From an uncultured Planctomycetota bacterium (GTDB taxonomy: Bacteria > Planctomycetota > Planctomycetia > Pirellulales > UBA1268), in NCBI GenBank assembly GCA_905477565.1, contig CAJQGO010000275.1, positions 1 through 5,146 of the forward strand: 5,146 nt of DNA, read 5' to 3'. This document shows positions 1-5,146 of the stretch, piece after piece (positions within the stretch are counted from its first letter, which is position 1; each line of letters begins with the position of its first letter). The notes under the pieces were generated by a model. That model worked only from the letters and a program-made list of their open reading frames with translations, searched no databases and was not told the DNA's origin. Made by a program: the position numbers and the translations under genes.

Positions 1-1
1 C

Positions 2-967
2 CGCGTGGCAGCCTCAACTGCATCGGTTCTCCTTGTTGGTGAAACGGGCACAGGCAAAGAGCTTATTGCACGTGCCATTCACGAACTCTCGCAACGCGGA
101 AGCGGACCATTTGTCCGGGTAAACTGTGGAGCTCTGTCGGAAAGCCTTTTAGAGAGCGAGCTATTTGGACATGTCCGCGGTTCCTTTACTGGAGCCGTAG
201 CAAACCGAGCCGGCCGTTTCGAAGCGGCGCATACGGGAACAATTTTCCTTGATGAAATTAACTCAACAACACCGAAACTTCAGGTGAAACTGCTACGCGT
301 ATTACAAGAACGTGAATTCGAACGTGTTGGTGACACCGAAACCATTCAGGTTGATACTCGCGTGATAGCTGCGAGTAATCGAGAACTTCTTGATGAAGTT
401 GCAAAAGAGACATTTCGAGAGGATCTCTATTATCGACTCAACGTGGTGCCAATTTACCTACCACCTCTTCGAGGAAGGCGCACCGACATACCCCTGCTTG
501 TTAACCACTTCCTCGAAACCTACTGTCGTGACAATGCACGCGACACCATGACAATACATCCATCTGCAATGGAAGCATTGACTCAACATCATTGGCCTGG
601 CAACGTTCGTGAACTACAAAATGTTGTTGAACGCTGTGTCATTATGTCCGACAGCGAAGAGCTTACACTCACACTTTTACCACCAGCATTTCGTGGCGAG
701 CAATCTGCTGTTGCCATGCCTGGCCGTGGTGGTGACCTCGACAGCCTTGCACGTGATCTTGTTGAACAGGGAATGGCATCCGCACCAGATGGTGATGTAA
801 ATCTCTTTGATCGGGTTGTCAGTCGTGTTGAAAGAGAACTCATCGCTCAAATGCTCGCAGCCTGCGATGGCGTACAGCTGAAAGCAGCTGCGAGACTGGG
901 GATTAATCGGAATACACTTAGAAAGAAGCTTCTTGAGCACGGATTAGATGAATCGACTGACGAGTAA
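2..967 (+). CDS. Sigma-54-dependent transcriptional activator (NtrC-type AAA+ domain plus Fis-type HTH), 5' partial
   Basis: This is a bacterial enhancer-binding protein that uses ATP hydrolysis to open promoters held by sigma-54 RNA polymerase. The reading frame is open to the left edge, so the N-terminal sensory or receiver domain lies outside the window and the stimulus cannot be told. Numbering from the GTG at base 5, the AAA+ domain shows Walker A GETGTGKE (12-19), the sigma-54 contact loop as GSFTGA (59-64, usually GAFTGA), Walker B IFLDE (80-84), arginine fingers in FREDLYYRL (R138, R144) and the sensor II motif WPGNVREL (197-204). A linker of about 60 residues leads to a C-terminal Fis-type helix-turn-helix (about 277-312, ending NRNTLRKKL), which would bind upstream enhancers. 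The GTG at base 5 is not the true start, because the Walker A motif follows too closely. The gene ends with TAA and converges on lipA. No link between it and the lipoate genes is visible. Confidence 0.95.
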   Translation, partial: RVAASTASVLLVGETGTGKELIARAIHELSQRGSGPFVRVNCGALSESLLESELFGHVRGSFTGAVANRAGRFEAAHTGTIFLDEINSTTPKLQVKLLRVLQEREFERVGDTETIQVDTRVIAASNRELLDEVAKETFREDLYYRLNVVPIYLPPLRGRRTDIPLLVNHFLETYCRDNARDTMTIHPSAMEALTQHHWPGNVRELQNVVERCVIMSDSEELTLTLLPPAFRGEQSAVAMPGRGGDLDSLARDLVEQGMASAPDGDVNLFDRVVSRVERELIAQMLAACDGVQLKAAARLGINRNTLRKKLLEHGLDESTDE

Positions 968-1036
968 ATGACTTCAACAGGCGTTCATGTTTTCGGTGCA
1001 GGTGGGCTGAGCACACGACATGTACACATTCCATCT
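968..1036. other. Convergent intergenic gap of 69 bases between the activator gene and lipA
   Basis: The stop codons of the two facing genes (TAA ending at 967, TAG at 1039-1037) are separated by only 69 bases. The best inverted repeats are short: GTGC (996-999) with GCAC (1011-1014), and GGCTGA (1005-1010) with TCAGCC (1044-1049), the second reaching into the lipA coding end. Neither is followed by a T-run in either direction, so no intrinsic terminator is called. Confidence 0.6.
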
Positions 1037-1984
1037 CTAAGCTTCAGCCATCTCACGAGCATGATAACTCGAACGAACAAGAGGGCCTGACGCAACTTGC
1101 TGAAACCCCATGCGACGGGCAACCTCACCAAGTTCATTAAATTCATCCGGATGGACATATCGATCAACCGGAAGACTTTCGAGTGTCGGCTGGAGATATT
1201 GACCAAGCGTCAAGAAGTCAACGTCGTGATTTAATAAATCCGTGAATACCTGAAGCAATTCTTCTCGTGTTTCTCCAAGCCCAAGCATTAATCCACTCTT
1301 GGTTTTTGTACCCGGCATAATTTTTTTTGTATCCGCGAGTAATTTGAGTGTCCACTCATACACACTTTTGCGCCCGCGGACTTGCCTGTAGAGCCGCGGC
1401 ACTGTTTCAGTGTTATGGTTAAAGACATCAGGACGACTCTTGAGCAGTTGCTCTAGGGCACCAGATTTTCCAATAAAATCAGGGACAAGCACTTCGATTG
1501 ATGCCCCAGTTGCCTGTCTGACTGCCTCAACAGTTCTTCGGAAATGCTCTGCACCGCCATCAGGCAAATCATCTCGTGTGACACTTGTAATGACCACATG
1601 CTTCAACCCAAGACGTCTCGCTGCCTCAGCGACGCGTTCTGGTTCATCATCTTCGAGCTCTTCTGTTTTTCCCTTTGGCACTGAACAGAATCCACATGGA
1701 CGTGTGCATACGTTACCAAGAATCATGAATGTTGCTGTCCCTGAAGACCAGCATTCCAGACGATTGGGACACTTCGCGGATGAGCAGACTGTTTCCAATT
1801 CAAGTTCAGCAATCAATCCTGCTGTTTCTCCGTGACCACCTCCCTCCCCAAGATTCTGACGTAGCCACGATGGAAGCCGCCGTGACACGAGCATCGAGGG
1901 TTCTTGAGAGGTTGAACAACCAGATTGGTCTGTGGAAGTTTGTTCGTTGAGTATTGGCAGTAGACTTGCAGCACTCGTTGACAT
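1037..1984 (-). CDS. lipA: Lipoyl synthase LipA
   Basis: This radical SAM enzyme inserts two sulfur atoms at C6 and C8 of protein-bound octanoyl groups, giving the lipoyl cofactor of 2-oxoacid dehydrogenases and glycine cleavage H protein. The 315-residue product has normal family length. It carries the auxiliary-cluster motif CSSAKCPNRLEC (C67, C72, C78; CX4CX5C), the radical SAM motif CTRPCGFC (C93, C97, C100; CX3CX2C), the stretch VTRDDLPDGGAEHF (135-148) typical of LipA, HNTETVPRLYR (190-200), GLMLGLGET (231-239) and the C-terminal RSSYHA (304-309) that supplies the serine ligand of the auxiliary cluster. All cluster ligands are present, so it should be active. The ATG at 1984 lies 28 bases after the lipB-like stop. 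The frame stays open to 2230, but that extension would run inside the lipB-like gene and matches nothing in LipA. The first 30 residues are Ser/Thr-rich and unconserved, so Met31 (base 1894) is an alternative start. It is probably cotranscribed with the gene upstream. Confidence 0.97.
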   Translation of the reverse strand: MSTSAASLLPILNEQTSTDQSGCSTSQEPSMLVSRRLPSWLRQNLGEGGGHGETAGLIAELELETVCSSAKCPNRLECWSSGTATFMILGNVCTRPCGFCSVPKGKTEELEDDEPERVAEAARRLGLKHVVITSVTRDDLPDGGAEHFRRTVEAVRQATGASIEVLVPDFIGKSGALEQLLKSRPDVFNHNTETVPRLYRQVRGRKSVYEWTLKLLADTKKIMPGTKTKSGLMLGLGETREELLQVFTDLLNHDVDFLTLGQYLQPTLESLPVDRYVHPDEFNELGEVARRMGFQQVASGPLVRSSYHAREMAEA

Positions 1985-1991
1985 TATTTCA

Positions 1992-1997
1992 TTCTTC
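1992..1997 (-). promoter_or_regulatory. Weak ribosome binding site for lipA
   Basis: On the minus strand a purine-rich GAAGAA lies 7 bases before the ATG at 1984. It lacks a GGAGG core, so the match is weak. It still favours this ATG over the in-frame Met codon at 1894, which has no better purine tract in front of it. Confidence 0.4.
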
Positions 1998-2012
1998 GAC
2001 ACGGATAAATCC

Positions 2013-2798
2013 TCAGGCACTCTTATTTGTTCGAATATGCGTTCGTGTTTCAGTGTTTTGAAAAATTGGTACACCAGACTGGATGGAGACATCTCCACAC
2101 CCAAATGCATCTGCCAGTGACCGAACAATCGCGGTGCGTGCATCTTGCAGGCGTACCTTCCGACGGATTTCTGCCTGCACTGACCCCATCGTACGCTTCT
2201 TGATCCCTGTGGCGACAGGCACGGTATCAATCCGGCGATAAAGCCCTAAATCTGGGCAGACATTTACGAAACCACCATGCCAAACAACTCCCCGGCGAAC
2301 CGCAAAACTTACCGCAGCAATCAGCCCTGAGCGACCAAAGATTCCTGGCTGACGTGAGTCACGAGCCGTCGAACACCTGAGGCTTTGAATAGCTGATTCG
2401 AGACCAAACTCAAATCGTTCGAGAAAACCACCAACATCATACGATGAAAGACCAAGTTTGCTCAGGGGAGCAAACAGGGCAATGCCAACCTGCCCAGGTC
2501 CGTGGAGCACAGCACCACCACCACGACCGACAAAACGTACTGCAATACCTTTGCTTACCAATTCATCAGAAGAAATATCGATATCGGTGTGTGACCCAAG
2601 CCGCCCAATCGTAATTCCTGTAGCTGGCTCATAAATAACAAGTGTTGGAGATCGCCCATTCGGCTCTGAAACATCCCACGCAATCCGTTCGGCCATGCTC
2701 TGATAGGCTTCTTGCTGGAGCCGTCCTGCAAGCCACACATTCAACGACCGCTGATTTGTACTTGGATCCTGGCGAGGCTTCTTGCTATGTGACGCCAT
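2013..2798 (-). CDS. lipB: LipB/LplA-family octanoyl- or lipoyltransferase-like protein with atypical active site
   Basis: The 261-residue product has the layout of the LipB/LplA/biotin ligase fold: a strand with a Gly turn (TLVIYEPATGITIGRLG, 52-68), the substrate loop RGGGAVLHGPGQ (92-103), and the downstream block HGGFVNVCPDLGLYRRI (174-190) matching the LipB HG-LNVN-DL region. LipB moves octanoate from acyl carrier protein to lipoyl domains, supplying LipA. Lying just upstream of lipA fits that role. In my by-eye alignment to E. coli LipB, however, the conserved Lys (K135 in E. coli) is Leu159, and the catalytic Cys of NPCGY (C169) falls in VPVATGI (193-199), which has no Cys. Cys181 lies nearby in VNVCPDL. 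It could be a diverged transferase using another nucleophile, a ligase-like relative, or a non-catalytic protein. The symbol is by fold and context only. The ATG at 2798 is chosen over an in-frame upstream ATG at 2861, because it has a good ribosome binding site and forms a TAATG junction with the preceding gene. Confidence 0.8.
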   Translation of the reverse strand: MASHSKKPRQDPSTNQRSLNVWLAGRLQQEAYQSMAERIAWDVSEPNGRSPTLVIYEPATGITIGRLGSHTDIDISSDELVSKGIAVRFVGRGGGAVLHGPGQVGIALFAPLSKLGLSSYDVGGFLERFEFGLESAIQSLRCSTARDSRQPGIFGRSGLIAAVSFAVRRGVVWHGGFVNVCPDLGLYRRIDTVPVATGIKKRTMGSVQAEIRRKVRLQDARTAIVRSLADAFGCGDVSIQSGVPIFQNTETRTHIRTNKSA

Positions 2799-5146
2799 TA
2801 TAAACGCCCTTGCTTCTTGGAAACTGCATCTAGAAGTTGTGGCCAAGGCAATCGACTCCAATACAAAGGCTCAGCAAGCGTTGATGGCATCACTTGTCGT
2901 GTATCATCTGGTGCCAATCCTCCTGTTTCTGCTTCTTCAAGCACTCGATCGACTGTTGCACTCAGGTGATCAAGCCAGTCCGGCACTTCAACTCCTGCGC
3001 CAGTTGCCACACCAAGAAATTCTTCAGCATGTGTTTCAAGTTGAGTCCCAGCACCCTGAGGCTCACCAGCAAGAAGTTCTCGAACGGCGGGCTCAACAAG
3101 TGATTCGAGTTCATCCTGCTCGAGCATAGCTGTAAAAGGCCGTTGTACTCGATCAGCAACACTGGCCAAACGAATGCCTGTCTTTTGCTGAAGCGCTGAA
3201 AGACGCTCAATTAGATCATTTGCCGTACCTGCGGTTTCTTCCTCCATTCGTTGCCTCCAGGCAGATGCAGCCTCAGCAGCACCGCTCCGCACGAGCACCC
3301 GATGAGCCATACTTACTGGACGAAGAGTCCAGACGATTCTTTCGTACTCTGATTTAATTCGAAGAAACTCAAGCAGCACATAAAGGTAGTCACCATGATC
3401 AGATTGTGTTGTGGTTGAATTCCAATCTCTATATTCTGAGTGATTCTCGGCAACACTCTCAAGGACAAGTCGTAGCCGACTCGTTGCTTGTTTCAGCGAA
3501 ATCTCACCAGCGTTAATTGCGTCTATCAACTTGTCGGGATGGGTCTTGTTGTATTCGTCATCTGAATCAGAGTTCCGCCAATCTGATCCAGAAGCATTTT
3601 GTTCAATAAGATTTTCAAGAAATGGACGAACGCCACCACGGAGCACACTTCGCAACGATGGTGGCGTGAGGAGATGCTGCGTGAAGAGCCCGGCACCATA
3701 ACGCTCAATAAATTCTTTGATGATATGAAACGATTTGTCCTCTCGGACTCTCTCCAGCACAGAAAGTCGAAGCTGCCGAGCATGAGTAGTCCACGTCTCT
3801 AACAATTTTGGAATAAGAATAGCCAGTCCGTCTAAAATTCGTTGTGTTGTCACGACACCAGATGGTTCAGACTCACCAGGTCCAGCGACTGGAGCACTTG
3901 CTACTATTCGCCCTACAAGTGCGGTCGTCGCAGCTTCGAAAACCCTATCAAATTCACTGACACTTGCTGCTCCTGGTGGGCGCCGACTTTCAAGCTTTTT
4001 AGCGAGACGGACAAGACCTATTGTTTCCTCGACAAGGCCTCGGCGGGGCAAAACGGCAACAAGCCTTTCCAGAAGCCGTTCTCGCATCCTTGCTGCAAAC
4101 ACACGATCGGCCCGACCGCCTCGTGACAGTGGCACATAAAGCACTGTCTTACCGCGCAGATGGTACCGAATACATTCCATCTGCTGACGGATCATTTGTT
4201 GGTCATCCATAAACACAGCAGCCAACAACTTTCCAACCGCTGGTTTTGGAATCTTTCTTAAAGAATTTCGTTTTATGTCTTCAGAGGAAAGTGATGTTTT
4301 TTTCACAACACCCTGAGCGATTGCAATTCTTGCTGAAAGCATCCAGATTGTTTCCCCAGTTTGGAGAGCTGCTTCAAGAAGTCTTTCTGCGGCTATATCA
4401 CGCTGCCAACGAAGACGATCAAACTCTGCAGACGTCATTCCAGGAGGCTGCTCCTGATCTCGAGCAATAATATGCATTGCCGCACGTACCATCGCCCGCC
4501 GCAGACGTCGCAACGTCTGTCGCCAACCCACAAAGGAGTCAGTTTCAGCCGTTGCTGTTTGGATTCGACCAGCAGCTGCATCAAGACAACCTGTGACAAC
4601 GGTTTGTCGCAGCATCACAATAACGCCCGTTAAAAAATCAGCCGCTTCTTCCACTGCTACAACGGGGTTTGTAGCACCAGCCGGAAGATCAACGTCGAGC
4701 ATTCCGCCATCTGTTCCATCATCTGCCGAGTCCTGCCATACCATGGACTCGTAGGCCGAAGCAACACTTTCATCCGCACCGATCTGATCGTCTTCCGTCT
4801 CGTCCGACAATGGAGACTCTAATTTATTTCGACTCAGGGGATCTTGGCCTGATGCAGCGATATCAATCATTTCAGTAAGGCCAGCCGTATTCGCTTCAAC
4901 TAATTCAAGGAATCGCCGTATACGAACACAGCCTGAATCGCTGAGATCAGTAAGGGCAGACCGAAGCCATCGATGGGCTGCTACTAACCATGAATTTCCA
5001 GAGTGATCAATTTCGTCTCCCTCAAGAAGCGTTATCCAATGCACGAGTAATCCCATTGCCGCATCAAAGTCCTTCTCTTGCAAAAGGGCATCGGCTGCGG
5101 CTGCATGTGTTCTTGCAGATGAAAAATCAGCAACTGCGTCTCGCCA
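2798..5146 (-). CDS. Large predicted helical protein of unknown function, 5' partial
   Basis: I do not recognise this protein. At least 782 residues are visible, and the frame runs on past the right edge; the TTG at 5083 is not a reason to place a start there. Counting from the edge, residues 1-105 look helical and resemble a TPR-like helix pair (ALLQEKDFDAAMGLL near 20-34). An acidic, poorly ordered linker follows (about 109-154, rich in Asp, Glu, Ser and Gly). A long helical region rich in Arg, Leu and Ala comes next, broken by polar loops near 422-430 (GPGESEPSG) and 519-532 (GSDWRNSDSDDEY). The C-terminus carries LPWPQLLDAVSKKQGRL (766-782). Trp residues are frequent, Cys is rare (73, 187, 325), and I see no signal peptide in the visible part, no membrane segment, no Walker or metal-binding motif and no clear catalytic signature. 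It is probably a soluble scaffold or repeat protein. Its TAA overlaps the lipB-like ATG, so the two are likely cotranscribed, which is its only functional clue. Confidence 0.85.
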   Translation of the reverse strand, partial: WRDAVADFSSARTHAAAADALLQEKDFDAAMGLLVHWITLLEGDEIDHSGNSWLVAAHRWLRSALTDLSDSGCVRIRRFLELVEANTAGLTEMIDIAASGQDPLSRNKLESPLSDETEDDQIGADESVASAYESMVWQDSADDGTDGGMLDVDLPAGATNPVVAVEEAADFLTGVIVMLRQTVVTGCLDAAAGRIQTATAETDSFVGWRQTLRRLRRAMVRAAMHIIARDQEQPPGMTSAEFDRLRWQRDIAAERLLEAALQTGETIWMLSARIAIAQGVVKKTSLSSEDIKRNSLRKIPKPAVGKLLAAVFMDDQQMIRQQMECIRYHLRGKTVLYVPLSRGGRADRVFAARMRERLLERLVAVLPRRGLVEETIGLVRLAKKLESRRPPGAASVSEFDRVFEAATTALVGRIVASAPVAGPGESEPSGVVTTQRILDGLAILIPKLLETWTTHARQLRLSVLERVREDKSFHIIKEFIERYGAGLFTQHLLTPPSLRSVLRGGVRPFLENLIEQNASGSDWRNSDSDDEYNKTHPDKLIDAINAGEISLKQATSRLRLVLESVAENHSEYRDWNSTTTQSDHGDYLYVLLEFLRIKSEYERIVWTLRPVSMAHRVLVRSGAAEAASAWRQRMEEETAGTANDLIERLSALQQKTGIRLASVADRVQRPFTAMLEQDELESLVEPAVRELLAGEPQGAGTQLETHAEEFLGVATGAGVEVPDWLDHLSATVDRVLEEAETGGLAPDDTRQVMPSTLAEPLYWSRLPWPQLLDAVSKKQGRL
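2807..2811 (-). promoter_or_regulatory. Ribosome binding site for the lipB-like gene, inside the end of the upstream gene
   Basis: On the minus strand AAGGG sits 8 bases before the ATG at 2798, within the last codons of the preceding gene. It decides the start: the ATG overlaps the upstream TAA by one base (TAATG), an arrangement typical of translational coupling. The alternative ATG at 2861 would lie 63 bases inside the upstream gene. Confidence 0.6.

Noticed and set aside
589..940. Minus- and plus-strand short frames overlapping the activator's C-terminal half
   Set aside because: They cover sensor II and the Fis-type HTH of a clearly real gene and resemble no protein family.
995..1049. 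Inverted repeats in the convergent gap as a bidirectional terminator
   Set aside because: The stems are only 4 to 6 base pairs, the loops run from 11 to more than 30 bases, and no T-run follows in either direction.
1410..1835. A 141-codon open frame on the plus strand
   Set aside because: It is antisense to the conserved core of lipA, is Ser-rich in the manner of reverse-complement reading, and has no recognisable domain.
1985..2230. An 82-codon in-frame extension upstream of the lipA start
   Set aside because: It lies in a different frame inside the 3' part of the lipB-like gene, encodes nothing resembling LipA, and would make LipA much longer than the family. The ATG at 1984 fits the gene boundary.
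2799..2861. An earlier ATG (2861) for the lipB-like gene adding 21 residues
   Set aside because: It would overlap the upstream coding sequence by 64 bases, while the ATG at 2798 has an AAGGG site at good spacing and forms a TAATG junction.
3842..4633. Several plus-strand open frames of 60-95 codons opposite the large unknown gene
   Set aside because: They overlap one another and a long continuous minus-strand frame, have low-complexity compositions, and show no family motif.
1..5146. A hidden defence system, mobile element, CRISPR array or RNA gene
   Set aside because: All but about 100 bases are accounted for by four genes, and I saw no transposase, integrase, direct-repeat array, tRNA or rRNA segment.

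Overview
The window holds four protein genes and almost no non-coding DNA. From left to right they are: the 3' part of a sigma-54-dependent activator gene on the plus strand, cut by the left edge; lipA (lipoyl synthase) on the minus strand; a LipB/LplA-fold acyltransferase-like gene on the minus strand; and a long minus-strand gene of unknown function, cut by the right edge. The three minus-strand genes read unknown gene, then lipB-like, then lipA. They are packed like an operon, with a one-base TAATG overlap at the first junction and a 28-base gap at the second. The plus-strand activator converges on lipA across 69 bases that contain no convincing terminator.

Functionally the window covers the lipoyl cofactor pathway. 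A LipB/LipM-type enzyme normally moves octanoate from acyl carrier protein to a lipoyl domain of a 2-oxoacid dehydrogenase or of glycine cleavage H protein. LipA then inserts two sulfurs. LipA here keeps every cluster-ligand motif. The lipB-like protein has the family's substrate-binding glycine loop, but the conserved Lys and the catalytic Cys are both replaced in my by-eye alignment. Its activity, or its chemistry, is therefore an open question, and it is the most interesting point in the window. The long upstream gene looks like a soluble, mostly helical protein with an acidic linker. I do not recognise it.

The organism is a bacterium that uses sigma-54, with roughly balanced base composition. 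The atypical lipB-like protein beside lipA and a large uncharacterised protein, together with the style of the activator, remind me of Planctomycetota. That is an impression, not something the sequence proves. I see no mobile element, RNA gene, CRISPR array, long repeat or defence-type system, and no gene-free stretch longer than 69 bases.
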